A DNA stretch of 64,000 nt from Alphaproteobacteria bacterium (GCA_021775915.1 JAJFGW010000005.1:46631-110630), one strand, 5' to 3'. Counted from the stretch's first letter, positions 25,973 to 35,236 are shown. The notes: a model not told the origin generated them from the sequence alone. Numbers and translations: made by a program.

Positions 25973-28915
25973 CTAATTCGAAACCGCTGCCGCATCACTG
26001 CGGTAGGACTCAAGGAAATCAGAGAACATATCAACTTCATTGACGATGGATTCGATGGTATCGCGGTCTGCTAAAATCGAGGTTTTGCGCGGCCTTGTAA
26101 CAACATCAAACAACCGCGCCCGTGCCGTTTTCTTCATCGCGTCTTCATAACGACGGCGCGCATTATTCAGCGCCACACGATTGCCAGACAAATTCAGCGC
26201 CACAGCCCGGTTGAGCAATAAATCAGCCTGCCCCGGCGTTAAAGGCCTGTTTAAATCAAGCGCTTCATCCAAAATTAAGTCCTGCAAAGCTTCGGCAGCA
26301 TCTTCCCATAGTCCGGACTGCCAGGCTATGTCCGCACGTAAGCGATTAACTTGCGGATCAGGGTCAAACTTATTCAGCATCTCTATCGCTTCTTCCGTGC
26401 GGTTAAGCTGTGAGAAACCGCGCGCGCGGAGCAAATCTATTTCTTTTAACTTAGCGGTGCGCTCCGCCCCAGAAAGGCTATGGGCATACACATCCCTGCC
26501 CAGAGCAAAAGCCCTCATCGCCTTACGAGCATTTTTATCAAGCAGGTGAATAGTCCCAAGACGCACCGCTATTTTAGCTTTTTCTTTGCCCTTCAAACGA
26601 AACTCCACCTGATGTTCAAGGATAGCAGCGGCCCGTCCCAACAAGTCAGCCTCCACCAAACGTTCCGCCAATTTTTGCACCAGCCTGTCCCCGGCATCGC
26701 CGGTAGGCGTTAATTCCCGGAACTCTTCATAAACCTGCACAGCATCCAGCGGCGTTAAATCTTCGTCATTCGTCAACAGCTCCTTAAACTCATTTTGCAT
26801 GAATGCTGTGATGTCTTTACCTATATCTGAGTCAGGACTCATACCCGTAGCGTCCCGCAAAATTGTAAAGCCTTTCAAGTAACGATCCGTTTCCAGATAT
26901 AGCCGCCCCAAAATAAAATTAATTTGAGACTCCAGCTCATTACCACGCCAAGCATAGCGCAGCCCTTCCAGACGGTCGATCGCCTGCGCCATAGTCGTGT
27001 CGCCATTTTCCATTTCCAGCATCGTCAAAGCCAACCCGGCTTTAGCGCGGTGTAAATCATCATGCCCTTTTGACAAAGGCTCCCATTGTTGTTTTGTTAT
27101 CTCGTATTCACCGCTTTGCCTGTGCGCTTCGCCTTTCAGATAATCCACGCCCGCCAGCGTCCATGGTTTCAGCAAGCTCCGCTCTTTTTGTAAAACCGCC
27201 AAAATACCTTCAGCCGTTTCAACGTCACCGGAGCGCAGCGCCACTTCCGCCAGTTTCAGACCTATCTTTTCCAATAAAGGTCGCGGGTAACCAATCAAAA
27301 CCGTAAAATCATCCGGCATCATCTCAACGGCCTGCTGCCAATCTTCCAGAGCCGCCAGCGTAAAAGCCCGCCAGTAATCAAGCTCGGTATACTCCTTGAG
27401 CGTCGGATGAAATAGCTCCCTAAATGCCATTTCAAACTTACCGGCCAGCGCCGCAGAGGCTCCGCGCAAAGCCCTGAATTCAAGACTGTCAGCAATATCT
27501 GGCAACTCATCAGCAGCGTAAGCCAAAAAACCAATGGCTTCCTGCCCCCTGTCATTGGAAACATTCATTTTCGCCAGTGTCAGCAAATCCTGCACCCGGC
27601 CATTATTATCTTTCATCGCCATGCCCGCGAGAAGAATACGCTGATTTTCATCAAGAGCTTGCAAGCCGCCCATCATCCAGCGGTCAAAATCAAAGATACG
27701 CCGGATTTCTTTTCCCGGCTCCGGCGGCTTATCAACAATCGTGACTTCCTGTACGTCCTCACGCATCTTCCGCCTGGTTATATCCTTCGCCGAGGAAACA
27801 GCCAGACCGCCCGGGCGCGTTATTTCAACACCGGCTCCTTTTAACTCTACTTCAAGGTCATCCACCTTGGGCTGCACGGCGATTCCGACGATGCTTTCAA
27901 GCGCATTGAAATCGACCATATGGCGCATAGGCCCTGAAAACTGATCAGCCTGCTCTACGGTTACCACCTTCAAAATATCACCTATGGAAGGGTCCGGTAT
28001 TTCAACAACTTTGGTTGTCATGAAAAGAGGCCAGGTTACGACCCCGCCGCGAACGATCCGGGCACGAGAAAAAGACCGGTTTATTTCAACAGGATCAATA
28101 TCGCGTTTATTAGGCGTAACAATAACGCGCCAGATAAGACCACCGCCTTCGCCATAAATCTCCATGTTTTCACTGCCCGGCGGCAGCTTTGTTCGGTAGG
28201 CTACCCCGCCCTTAAGCTCAAGACGCTGAAAAGAACCAAACTGATCTGCTTGCTGCCCGGCAATCTGCGGCGGAATAGACGTCTCCGGGTTGTCATAGAC
28301 AATCCACAACCAATCAAGCCTACGAAAAACAGCAAGCCCGACAGACTCAGTAACAGAAACTGTAATCACATGAGGAGCCAAAATCGGAGATGCCGGTTTT
28401 TCTACTTCATCAACAGGATCCGCATAAACAGTTTCTTTCAGTGCCACACGTTCGATCTTTTTAACAGGGGCCGCCTTAACCTGTAGCTGTTCCAGCTTTT
28501 TTTCAGGCTTTATCTGAACAGGCTGGGCAGTTTTCTTGGTAGAACCGGGGAGGTCAAAAACATCAAGGACAACCTTGCTACCCACCGTAAAATGTCGAAA
28601 ACGGCTTCCCTGTGAAATCTTAAAGCTAACCTGTAAATTTGTACCGTCAGAAGATAACTGCGTCACATCAAGAATATTCGTATTTTTTCCATGTTCGGTG
28701 CCCCCGAATGTCATGTCCGCCGCCACATGAAAACTAGTAATAATTTCTCCGGGCGCTATTTCTTCTACCTCGTAAGGTACAAAAGACGGCCAATCAAAAA
28801 CAGCCCGTGTATAGCCATCATGTATTCCCGTACGCAAAATCACCGCCGACTGCGCATAAGCAGGCAGACAGAAAAACAAAAAAGCCGATAATGTCAAAAC
28901 GATATGGCGTATCAT
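25973..28915 (-). CDS. Large exported protein with TPR-like repeats and AMIN-like N-terminus
   Basis: 980 aa. Signal peptide MIRHIVLTLSAFLFFCLPAYAQS. The next ~110 residues (ILRTGIHDGYTRAVFDWPSFVPYEVE...RFRHFTVGSKVVLDVFD) resemble an AMIN-type beta domain. A Lys/Pro-rich linker follows, then a second beta region (RLDWLWIVYDN, RIVRGGVVTWPLFMTT). From about residue 420 to the end there are tandem helical repeats of TPR type (FALGRDVYAHSLSGAERTAK, LLNRAVALNLSGNRVALNNARRRYEDA). Periplasmic or outer-membrane associated. It sits downstream of the two MotB-like genes and is probably part of the same motor gene group; a role in stator or wall interaction is inferred only. Confidence 0.75.
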   Translation of the reverse strand: MIRHIVLTLSAFLFFCLPAYAQSAVILRTGIHDGYTRAVFDWPSFVPYEVEEIAPGEIITSFHVAADMTFGGTEHGKNTNILDVTQLSSDGTNLQVSFKISQGSRFRHFTVGSKVVLDVFDLPGSTKKTAQPVQIKPEKKLEQLQVKAAPVKKIERVALKETVYADPVDEVEKPASPILAPHVITVSVTESVGLAVFRRLDWLWIVYDNPETSIPPQIAGQQADQFGSFQRLELKGGVAYRTKLPPGSENMEIYGEGGGLIWRVIVTPNKRDIDPVEINRSFSRARIVRGGVVTWPLFMTTKVVEIPDPSIGDILKVVTVEQADQFSGPMRHMVDFNALESIVGIAVQPKVDDLEVELKGAGVEITRPGGLAVSSAKDITRRKMREDVQEVTIVDKPPEPGKEIRRIFDFDRWMMGGLQALDENQRILLAGMAMKDNNGRVQDLLTLAKMNVSNDRGQEAIGFLAYAADELPDIADSLEFRALRGASAALAGKFEMAFRELFHPTLKEYTELDYWRAFTLAALEDWQQAVEMMPDDFTVLIGYPRPLLEKIGLKLAEVALRSGDVETAEGILAVLQKERSLLKPWTLAGVDYLKGEAHRQSGEYEITKQQWEPLSKGHDDLHRAKAGLALTMLEMENGDTTMAQAIDRLEGLRYAWRGNELESQINFILGRLYLETDRYLKGFTILRDATGMSPDSDIGKDITAFMQNEFKELLTNDEDLTPLDAVQVYEEFRELTPTGDAGDRLVQKLAERLVEADLLGRAAAILEHQVEFRLKGKEKAKIAVRLGTIHLLDKNARKAMRAFALGRDVYAHSLSGAERTAKLKEIDLLRARGFSQLNRTEEAIEMLNKFDPDPQVNRLRADIAWQSGLWEDAAEALQDLILDEALDLNRPLTPGQADLLLNRAVALNLSGNRVALNNARRRYEDAMKKTARARLFDVVTRPRKTSILADRDTIESIVNEVDMFSDFLESYRSDAAAVSN

Positions 28916-28983
28916 TAAATTAAAAATGCCATGTGGTTAACGAAAGAACAAGGCCAGAACCAGCCTCGCGGAACCATTATACG

Positions 28984-29817
28984 CTAATCAAAGGCAGGAT
29001 CTAAAAATACTTTTTGTTTTGAGCCATCATGATCCATGACAATGATATCTACCCGCCGCGCCAGATCGAGGCGCAAATCTTCTTCCACTATGCCTTGCAG
29101 GTCATCATAGCGTCCACTGGAATGACCGTGAATAGTGACCTCGCCCTCATAACCAACATTTTCCAGAATTGCTGCGACACTGGCTGCGCGCGCCATAGAA
29201 AGGTCCCAATTCGAATCAAACTGCCCTGCCCCTCCGCTCACAGGCCGGGGATCAGCATGACCAGCGATCTCTATTTTATTTCTAATACGGGACAAGGAAC
29301 CACCGAGAGAATAAAGGGCCCGCGACCCATCTTCTTTAACAGCGGCGGCGCCTAAATCAAAAAGAAGGTCGCGCGGCAGGGAAATCACCAACTGCCCCGG
29401 CTGCGGCGTCAAAGTAACCTCTTCCATAAACTTACTCTCACTGAGAACCGTCTCCATCAATGAAGCCAAATAGCTAATATTCAAAGCCTCATCAAAGTCA
29501 ATTTTATCAATATTAACCGCATCTTGAGTCCCTCTATTTTGAGGCGCGCCATAAAACTTGTTAAGCTCTGACTGCAAAGCAGACGTAATTTGCGACCAGT
29601 CCTGCTGTTCCGGCTCCGCCATAGAAAACAGCAACACAAAAAATGTCAGCATAAGGGCCATAACATCCGTAAAAGAAACCAGCCAGGTATTTGAGCTCTC
29701 TTCCTGTCCATGAACATCACCCCTACGGCGGTCGACACGCTTACCAGTTATCGGCGCAAGAGCCTCTTCATCGTGTTCGTCTTCATTTTTTGTTTCATCA
29801 TCACTGCTCATTTTCAT
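28984..29817 (-). CDS. motB: Flagellar motor stator protein MotB
   Basis: 277 aa. A charged cytoplasmic N-terminus precedes a single membrane helix WLVSFTDVMALMLTFFVLLFSM with the ion-conducting Asp (Asp51). A plug/linker region follows, then an OmpA-type peptidoglycan-binding domain (IEIAGHADPRPVSGG...SNWDLSMARAASVAAILE, RLDLARRVDIIVM). Stator subunit pairing with MotA, whose gene is 31 kb away at 60454. The start overlaps the end of the upstream MotB-like gene by 17 bp. An ATG 6 bp downstream is an alternative. Confidence 0.92.
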   Translation of the reverse strand: MKMSSDDETKNEDEHDEEALAPITGKRVDRRRGDVHGQEESSNTWLVSFTDVMALMLTFFVLLFSMAEPEQQDWSQITSALQSELNKFYGAPQNRGTQDAVNIDKIDFDEALNISYLASLMETVLSESKFMEEVTLTPQPGQLVISLPRDLLFDLGAAAVKEDGSRALYSLGGSLSRIRNKIEIAGHADPRPVSGGAGQFDSNWDLSMARAASVAAILENVGYEGEVTIHGHSSGRYDDLQGIVEEDLRLDLARRVDIIVMDHDGSKQKVFLDPAFD

Positions 29818-30544
29818 CAGGCCCCAGAGGATTAAAAGCTATATGACGACGAAAAATAATTTCAACCATATCTTCCTCCCCTTTTTGTAGTCCTACACTA
29901 ACAAGTTTTGTAGGCAAACCGGCATCTTCTATCTTGCTTGCAATCCGTCCCATTTTTTTCATTAAAGCGGCGAGTTTTTTAGGGCGGCGATTTTGCAACC
30001 GTGCCGGATTTTCATTTACATTCAGGACTATATCCATACGGTAAGGAATATTACCTGTGTCCATATCCACCAACGAAATCAGAGTCGGCAAGAAAAAGCC
30101 CTTTAAAAACTGTGCCTGCTCTCCCTCCTCCTGTTTCTTAACCTTACTCGGCTGCCCTACAGCTAAAATGGCCTCTTCAAAATCATCAAAAGGAACTTTT
30201 ACATACATCACCCCCTTACGATTACTGACGACGGCTTCGTGACTGGGGATCTGGGACTTGAAAAGGGCTTGCATCTTATCCAGCGCACTCCCTTCATTAA
30301 TAGACTTACTCTCATCTTCCGTGACAGAAGGACTTTCTTCAACGCGCTCATCTTCTTGAAGACGTGAAGAAAAAACCTCTCCTAAACTATCCATGATCGG
30401 GCGGACTTTGGTTTCCTCATAACTTGAAATAGCGTTCAGCACGATAAAAAAGGCTAAAAGCATGATAAAGAGAGACAAACCAAGAAGCTGGGCTGACATA
30501 GAGCGCGCTGTCCCCGCGCCGGTTTTACGTCGTCTGTTCCTCAT
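29801..30544 (-). CDS. MotB-like protein lacking the stator aspartate
   Basis: About 247 aa from the ATG at 30544 (GAGG 5 nt upstream); the frame is open to an ATG at 30619 without ribosome-binding site. The basic N-terminus RNRRRKTGAG precedes one membrane helix, SMSAQLLGLSLFIMLLAFFIVLNAIS. Aligning LAFFIVLNA with LTFFVLLFS of the adjacent MotB puts Ser where MotB has its ion-binding Asp. The periplasmic part is acidic and helical and does not show clear OmpA motifs. It overlaps motB by 17 bp and is co-translated. It may be a structural partner of the stator; it cannot conduct ions in the usual way if the alignment is right. Confidence 0.78.
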   Translation of the reverse strand: MRNRRRKTGAGTARSMSAQLLGLSLFIMLLAFFIVLNAISSYEETKVRPIMDSLGEVFSSRLQEDERVEESPSVTEDESKSINEGSALDKMQALFKSQIPSHEAVVSNRKGVMYVKVPFDDFEEAILAVGQPSKVKKQEEGEQAQFLKGFFLPTLISLVDMDTGNIPYRMDIVLNVNENPARLQNRRPKKLAALMKKMGRIASKIEDAGLPTKLVSVGLQKGEEDMVEIIFRRHIAFNPLGPDENEQ

Positions 30545-30711
30545 AGCACCTCTTTCCCGCCCGGTCTTTCCGTTGGGGCGGGATGTTATTTCATCACTGG
30601 AACTAATAAAATGAGCCATTTGAAAATTTACAATAAAATAAAGACACCCTCACAAGAGAGTGATTGTATAATACAAGCATGCCTGCATCTGCTTAAAATT
30701 TCACGTGTTAA

Positions 30712-31332
30712 TTAATCAAATTCAGCAAGAAGTTTGTCAATATCGTCCTGACTGATCGCTTTATCCGGCATTTGCGGGCCATTTAGCAAGCTATCAGGGC
30801 CGGAACTTCCCTCTGCTTCTCCCGCCGCCGTAGAGGTAGGATCCGCCATACCAGGCATTTTATCTTCCACAACTTTGAGGATTTTGCCCACCTTCTCTTC
30901 GATCGCCTGCAATGTCTGGACAACTTTTGTAATACGTTGGCCGGTAATGTCCTGAAATGAGCAAGCTTCGTAAATTTTTGTAACCTCGGCCCCAATTGCT
31001 TCAGCCACAGGGGCATCCATCTTGTCCGTATTCTGCTGAATCACGTCGCAACAATCCATAATTGCGCCTGTTGCCTCTTCCGTAGCCCCAACAACGGCAT
31101 CAAGCTCATCCGTCGCCGTTGGAATGTGAACCCCTTTAATATCACCGGGATTGGCAGAGCACACCTCGCGGCGGGCCTCTTCTATGATATTTTTCAGATC
31201 AAGCAACTCTTTTGCCAGGACATCTTTTGCCACAGGCTCGTTTTGCTGAACCTTATCAATAACAGAATTGATAATCTTCACGACCTGATCGCGTTCATAG
31301 GTATCGCTGTTCAACTGCGCATTCTCCGACAT
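30712..31332 (-). CDS. cheZ: CheY-P phosphatase CheZ
   Basis: 206 aa. CheZ-type long helical hairpin with the catalytic region EACSFQDITGQRITKVVQTL, corresponding to the Asp and Gln active-site motif QD.TGQ.I. The Pro/Ser-rich tail ends in AISQDDIDKLLAEFD, matching the CheY-binding C-terminal peptide of CheZ and also resembling the FliM N-terminal CheY-binding peptide. It dephosphorylates CheY. cheY lies immediately upstream on the same strand. AAGGA lies about 8 nt before the ATG. Confidence 0.92.
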   Translation of the reverse strand: MSENAQLNSDTYERDQVVKIINSVIDKVQQNEPVAKDVLAKELLDLKNIIEEARREVCSANPGDIKGVHIPTATDELDAVVGATEEATGAIMDCCDVIQQNTDKMDAPVAEAIGAEVTKIYEACSFQDITGQRITKVVQTLQAIEEKVGKILKVVEDKMPGMADPTSTAAGEAEGSSGPDSLLNGPQMPDKAISQDDIDKLLAEFD

Positions 31333-31362
31333 AGTAAATTCCTTCTTGTATTAAAACCCATA

Positions 31363-31749
31363 TTAAAAGCTTCCGATAGAGGAGACCATCTTCTGCTTTA
31401 ATGTATCAGCATTAAAAGGCTTCACGATGTAATTATTAGCACCGGCCTCTTTAGCCGCAATAACATTTTCTGTCTTGCTTTCAGCCGTCACCATAATAAA
31501 CGGAACCTCTTTGTGCTTATCATCGTTGGCCCGCACAGCCTTAAGTAGGTCTATGCCCGTCATCGGCTCCATATTCCAGTCAGAAATAACAAGGCCATAT
31601 TCCTTGTGTTTCATCAGATCCAGAGCCATTTCACCATCTGTTGCCTCATCTACATTCATAAAACCAAGCTGCCTGAGCAAATTTGTTATAATCCTCAGCA
31701 TGGTTTTGTAGTCATCGACAATCAATATGTTCATGTTTGTAACTGACAC
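31363..31749 (-). CDS. cheY: Chemotaxis response regulator CheY
   Basis: 128-aa single-domain receiver. Acidic pair in ILIVDDYKTM, phospho-acceptor Asp57 (VISDWNMEPMTG), Thr in IMVTAES, and Lys in NYIVKPF. The segment ISDWNMEPMTGIDLLKAVR is typical of motor-binding CheY. The start is the GTG at 31749, supported by AAAGGAG upstream; an ATG at 31734 lacks good spacing. It is followed by cheZ and then the stator genes, so this is the signal-output end of the chemotaxis pathway. No receptor or CheA gene is in the window. Confidence 0.95.
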   Translation of the reverse strand: MSVTNMNILIVDDYKTMLRIITNLLRQLGFMNVDEATDGEMALDLMKHKEYGLVISDWNMEPMTGIDLLKAVRANDDKHKEVPFIMVTAESKTENVIAAKEAGANNYIVKPFNADTLKQKMVSSIGSF

Positions 31750-31934
31750 CCGTCTCTCCTTTATCTTTGCTGCGCTGTTTCCCTAAGCCGTTCTTCTGCT
31801 TTTTATCTATCTGGTCTATCCAGTCTATAAAAATCATGTTTAAAGTTTCTTAAAAAAAGTCACTTTTACCAAATTATTTTTAAGATAACATAGCCCTGTA
31901 TGAGATTTTACTGTTTTTAGTCGCTAGCGCCTGG

Positions 31935-32642
31935 TCATTGCGGCGGGATTGAAGGAATTTGCTTCTGCTGCGCCAAAAGAATAGTAACGGCGCGCGCTCT
32001 GTCCGCGCTCATTTCCGCAAGGATAGGCGAAGATTTTCGCTCTGACATACGCGACATCATCGAAAGCAACACATCCATATCTAGAGTATTGAAAATACGG
32101 GCGGCATCTTTGGCTTTCATGCCTTCATATATCTTAACAAGACTTATTATACGCCCCTGCTCCTCATCAGACTGTTTTTTCAGCAGCCCCTGAATCTCGT
32201 TCCGAACAACTATCATTTCGCGCAATTTTTGATCCAGCTCGCGCTCAGCCGCTTCAAGTAAGGCTTCGCGGCCCGCCAGAGATTTCTCACTGCTCTCCAG
32301 CGCCTCACGCCGCGCCGCCAGGTCTTTATAAAGGCCCATCTTCACTTCTGAATAATCAAACTCAGCTTCCGTTGCATCTTTCCATTCCTCATTCTTCTCC
32401 TCCTTCTCCCCTTCAGATTGGGAGGAAAGGGACGCGTCATCACCATGGCCGTCAACAGATTCGAGGGGGGGGACTGCAGAATGCTCTTCATCATCGCCCG
32501 GCAAAACAGGGGCATCAACCTCAACCTCATGCTGTGCAAAAGCGGTTATACTTAAAGCAAAATCACCCGCGCGCACCACGAAACACAGGCTGGCGACAAG
32601 AACCAAAAGCGGTAAAATACGGAGTTTCTGGAACATGATCAT
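31935..32642 (-). CDS. motE: MotE-like periplasmic flagellar motor chaperone
   Basis: 235 aa. N-terminal signal or anchor helix (LRILPLLVLVASLCFVVRAG), then an acidic low-complexity stretch, a heptad-rich coiled coil (about 100-165) and a C-terminal MgtE-N-like helical domain (IYEGMKAKDAARIFNTLDMDVLLSMMSRMSERKSSPILAEMS). This layout is that of MotE/MotC-type proteins in alphaproteobacteria, which support stator or basal-body assembly. The start overlaps the stop of the DUF6468-type gene, in a fliL-fliM-DUF6468-motE unit. Confidence 0.85.
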   Translation of the reverse strand: MIMFQKLRILPLLVLVASLCFVVRAGDFALSITAFAQHEVEVDAPVLPGDDEEHSAVPPLESVDGHGDDASLSSQSEGEKEEKNEEWKDATEAEFDYSEVKMGLYKDLAARREALESSEKSLAGREALLEAAERELDQKLREMIVVRNEIQGLLKKQSDEEQGRIISLVKIYEGMKAKDAARIFNTLDMDVLLSMMSRMSERKSSPILAEMSADRARAVTILLAQQKQIPSIPPQ

Positions 32643-33262
32643 GATACACCCCCAGCCCCCGTCCTTGTTTTCTTGCTCAGAGCCTCATAAAGCTCTCTTT
32701 CCGCCCGGCTGGAAAATTTATCGGGGGAGGAATCCTCTTCATAATCGCCGCCCATTAAACCTTCTTCATCCATATCGTCTTCACTATCATTTTCAAATTC
32801 AGAATCATGGATAGCAAAGCCAGACAAAGGCCTGTTTGGTACCGGGTTTTTCTTCTCACGAGGAGGCAAGTCAAAACCGGCAGCGCCTCGGGAACTTTTA
32901 CCAGCACTTCTACCTGGCGCTTTAGATGTTCTTACATTTTTATCCGCCAGCTTCTCCAGCTTTCCCGCCAGACTATTACCGGACTGATTCATAATCTGCA
33001 ATTCTTCAGATAGCGCCTGCCCTTCATTAATAAGAGATTGCAGGTCGCGCCCGGACTCTTTTGCATTTTCGCGCAAGCCCCCTATAGCACGCTCGGCTTT
33101 CTCAATACTTGTAGAAAGCTCCCCTATCAGCTTTTCCAAATCCTTACGGCTATCCCGAAAGACTTTTATATGGAGAGACAAACGCGCCGCATAGAAAATA
33201 GTTCCCGCAAGAAGCAGAATAACAAGACCATCAAGAATGATTGAGACTGGTAAACTCGTCAC
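32639..33262 (-). CDS. DUF6468-type flagellar-associated membrane protein
   Basis: 207 aa. One N-terminal membrane helix (VSIILDGLVILLLAGTIFYAARLSLHI), a long coiled coil (about 30-110: DLEKLIGELSTSIEKAERAIGGLRENAKESGRDLQ), then a basic/acidic low-complexity tail ending in a short helix (SSRAERELYEALSKK). It matches the DUF6468 proteins found next to fliM in alphaproteobacteria; function not established. Start overlaps the fliM stop and its stop overlaps the motE start, so the three are tightly coupled. Confidence 0.82.
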   Translation of the reverse strand: MTSLPVSIILDGLVILLLAGTIFYAARLSLHIKVFRDSRKDLEKLIGELSTSIEKAERAIGGLRENAKESGRDLQSLINEGQALSEELQIMNQSGNSLAGKLEKLADKNVRTSKAPGRSAGKSSRGAAGFDLPPREKKNPVPNRPLSGFAIHDSEFENDSEDDMDEEGLMGGDYEEDSSPDKFSSRAERELYEALSKKTRTGAGGVS

Positions 33263-34395
33263 GAGTCGTCCTCTTCTTCCGGCGGAACATATCGTTCAAT
33301 ACACACAGCGATATTACCCTGCTTCTGCCCCACAGGGCCTCTAAACATTGGAAAATGACCACAACGTAACTCCAGCTCATCGTCAGTTCTCGTGGTAAAC
33401 ATCACCCGCGTACCCACTTTCCAGTTCAACAAATCATCCAAAGAAATCGCTTTCTCGCCAAGAACGGCCTGCAACTGAACATCCGTCTTGTAGAGTTCCT
33501 GCGTCAAGTGATTTTCCCAGATTGAATCGCGACCAAATTTTTCCCCCATGAACATTTGCAGCAATAATTCACGAATAGGCTCAATCGTCGCATAAGGGAT
33601 AAGGATCTCAATCCGGCCACCGCGATCACCCATATCAACACGCAACCTTGCAAGCACACAGGCATTACCGCTCTGAGTGATGGTCGCAAAGCGTGGGTTG
33701 GTTTCCATTCTGTCCAGAGAAAAACTAACCGGCGAAAGAGGGTCAAAAGCCGAAGATAAATCACTCAAGGCCACACTAACCATGCGCTCAACAAGTTTGG
33801 ATTCAATCGTTGTATAAGGCCGCCCTTCGACACGAATCGCAGGCGTACCTTTTCGTCCTCCCAGCAACACATCAACGATTGAATAAATCAACGCACTGTC
33901 GGTCACCAGCAAAGCGTGGTTATCCCACTCCTCTGCCTTAAAAACAGATAGCATGGCAGGAAGCGGTATCGAATTCATGTAATCGCCGAAACGTACCGTT
34001 GAAACCTGGTCAAGACTGACCTCAACATTATCCGATGTCAGGTTCCGCAAAGTTGTCGACATCAGGCGCACAAGCCGGTCAAAGACAATATCAAGCATCG
34101 GCAGGCGTTCATAATTCACCATCGCCGAATTAATCAGCGCCATCACGCCAGAAGCTTCGTCACCACCAACAGAATCTTCGTCAAAACCGAGGAGGCTATC
34201 AATCTCATCCTGATTCAGGATACGTGTGCCGCCCTCCTCATCAGCTGTAGCGTCAGGCTCAGGCGTAGCGTCAGGGGCAACGACATCGCCGCCACCATCG
34301 TCCTCGCCGTCTTCGGCCATGGACTCCCAGTCCTCCATCATGGACTTTTCTTCGTCGCTCATTTCCTCGAGCTCGTCGGCGTCCGTATCACTCAT
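33259..34395 (-). CDS. fliM: Flagellar switch protein FliM
   Basis: 378-aa C-ring protein that binds CheY-P and sets rotation direction. The CheY-binding peptide is LNQDEIDSLLGFDED, but here it follows an acidic Asp/Glu/Pro-rich extension of about 58 residues instead of lying at the extreme N-terminus. The middle domain (RLPMLDIVFDRLVRLMSTTLRNLTSDNVEVSLD) and the C-terminal SpoA-like domain (LQAVLGEKAISLDDLLNWKVGTRV) are typical. GAGG lies about 7 nt before the ATG at 34395, supporting the long form. Confidence 0.94.
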   Translation of the reverse strand: MSDTDADELEEMSDEEKSMMEDWESMAEDGEDDGGGDVVAPDATPEPDATADEEGGTRILNQDEIDSLLGFDEDSVGGDEASGVMALINSAMVNYERLPMLDIVFDRLVRLMSTTLRNLTSDNVEVSLDQVSTVRFGDYMNSIPLPAMLSVFKAEEWDNHALLVTDSALIYSIVDVLLGGRKGTPAIRVEGRPYTTIESKLVERMVSVALSDLSSAFDPLSPVSFSLDRMETNPRFATITQSGNACVLARLRVDMGDRGGRIEILIPYATIEPIRELLLQMFMGEKFGRDSIWENHLTQELYKTDVQLQAVLGEKAISLDDLLNWKVGTRVMFTTRTDDELELRCGHFPMFRGPVGQKQGNIAVCIERYVPPEEEDDS

Positions 34396-34452
34396 TTTTA
34401 CGCCTCAATTTATACCTCTTTCCAAAATACCGCGCTCTCTTTGCCTTTATTC

Positions 34453-35058
34453 TTATTGTATCAGTATTTCCTGAAACAGCACATCTTTGACCTCAATCGG
34501 GTAAGCCGCAGCGTTAACCCGGGACAGAAGCTCCATCTGCAATCTGTATATACCTTGTGACCCGCGTAAGTCCTTAACGCGCAATTCTCTCAAGTAAGTT
34601 TGGAACTGATCCACCACACGTGGCATCACAGCTTCAACCGCCATCAAGTCGCTTTGACTTTCCAGCTCCAATTGCACACTCAAACGTAGATAACGAGAAT
34701 CTCCCCCGCCATCAGCACTTAAATTTACAATCATATTGGGGATTTCAAGAAAATGGGCACCTGACACATTCCCTTCTTCACCATGACCGCCGCCGCCATG
34801 AGCATCAGCTTTTGCCTCTTTACCGTGAGCACCTTCTTCTCCTTTACCACCAAACATTTTTTCAAATGTACCGGTAAAATAAAGACCGCCGCCAACGCCG
34901 GCTAAAATGAACAGGGGCAACACAATAAAAAGGACAATCTTCTTAGCGTCAAGGCCGCCGCCACCTTCGCCTTCTTCTCCTTCGCCTTCATCACCATCAG
35001 GGTCAAGTGAAGGCTCCGTCGCCTTTTGTTTTTCTTCCTTTTCATCTTCCTCAGACAT
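34453..35058 (-). CDS. fliL: Flagellar basal body-associated protein FliL
   Basis: 201 aa. Acidic cytoplasmic N-terminus, one membrane helix (KIVLFIVLPLFILAGVGGGLYFTG), a His/Gly-rich linker, then the periplasmic stomatin-like FliL domain (FLEIPNMIVNLSADGGGDSRYLRLSVQLEL, VMPRVVDQFQTYLRELRVKDLRGSQGIYRLQMELLSRVN). FliL surrounds and stabilises the stator. The start is the ATG at 35058 with AGGAG 9 nt upstream; an in-frame TTG lies 6 nt earlier. First gene of the minus-strand motor group. Confidence 0.93.
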   Translation of the reverse strand: MSEEDEKEEKQKATEPSLDPDGDEGEGEEGEGGGGLDAKKIVLFIVLPLFILAGVGGGLYFTGTFEKMFGGKGEEGAHGKEAKADAHGGGGHGEEGNVSGAHFLEIPNMIVNLSADGGGDSRYLRLSVQLELESQSDLMAVEAVMPRVVDQFQTYLRELRVKDLRGSQGIYRLQMELLSRVNAAAYPIEVKDVLFQEILIQ

Positions 35059-35193
35059 GGTCAATTTCTCCTGAAATTCAATACCAGACTAACATAATCC
35101 AGCCGTAAAGCTGTTAATTTTACTAACAATACTAACAAAATACGCTCTACCCGTTAACAGTCCCTGTCCTTATCCCCCATTCCATGCACAAGG

Positions 35194-35236
35194 AAATTTT
35201 TGCCTAAAAGCACAGTTTCACCCGTAAATTTTTGCC
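35194..35236 (+). promoter_or_regulatory. Putative activator (FlbD-type) half-sites upstream of flgF
   Basis: AAATTTTTGCC occurs at 35194-35204 and again at 35226-35236, a spacing of 32 bp (about three helical turns). The second copy lies in CCGTAAATTTTTGCCG, about 98 bp before the predicted sigma-54 start site. It resembles the palindromes upstream of the flbT and flgI promoters. Confidence 0.55.

Noticed and set aside
35121..35138. Tandem TACTAACAATACTAACAA as a regulator-binding iteron
   Set aside because: Only two units in AT-rich sequence with no counterpart at other promoters; chance is likely.
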